Of a stretch of DNA of 8,279 bases, positions 7,212 through 8,279 are shown piece after piece. The DNA is from UBA961 sp049317525. Lineage in GTDB: Bacteria; Bacteroidota; Ignavibacteria; Kapaibacteriales; UBA961. Location of the stretch: the NCBI GenBank assembly GCA_049317525.1, contig JBMOIC010000046.1:1-8279 (forward strand), given 5' to 3'. Each line of letters starts with the position of its first letter. Position 1 is the first letter of the stretch. The position numbers and the translations under genes are program-made. The notes beneath the pieces are model-generated. The model saw only the letters and a program-made list of their open reading frames with translations. It searched no databases and had not been told where the DNA came from.

Positions 7212-8279
<1,068 letters not shown>

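Overview
The window is an AT-rich chromosomal segment from a member of the Bacteroidota in the broad sense (Bacteroidota/Chlorobi group). Three things point there: a C-terminal type IX secretion (T9SS) sorting domain, promoters of the Bacteroidota type (TTG, about 19-20 bp, TAnnTTTG), and a 16S rRNA with the short Bacteroidota-like V3 region. Some 16S positions (GATGCAACGCGAAGAACC near 8139-8156) look more like the Chlorobi/Ignavibacteria/Kapabacteria side than ordinary Bacteroidia. That placement is an inference and needs a tree.

Layout from left to right. 1-2832 (+) is the 3' part of a large exported surface protein: two beta-helix-like units about 75% identical, spaced exactly 551 residues apart, with an Ig-like domain between them and a T9SS sorting domain at the end. 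A strong intrinsic terminator follows at 2851-2892. 2958-4349 (+) encodes an exported alpha/beta hydrolase with an N-terminal beta-rich domain and a complete Ser-Asp-His triad; its probable promoter begins inside the terminator T-tract. Its stop overlaps tail to tail with a leftward two-gene unit. That unit is an exported PD40 beta-propeller protein with degenerate OmpA-like domains (6841-5072) followed 5 nt later by a TrmN6/YfiC-type tRNA adenine-N6 methyltransferase (5066-4338). The 370-bp divergent region 6842-7211 holds a very good rRNA promoter and the rRNA leader. The last 1068 bases are the 5' two thirds of a 16S rRNA gene cut by the window end.

No mobile element, CRISPR array, tRNA gene or recognisable defence system was found. 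The surface protein, hydrolase and PD40 protein are all cell-envelope or exported products, but nothing shows that they act together; only the PD40-trmN6 pair has operon spacing. The most unusual points are the exact-length internal duplication in the surface protein and the OmpA-like domains that have lost their peptidoglycan-binding residues. I do not see convincing evidence for a new biological system here.
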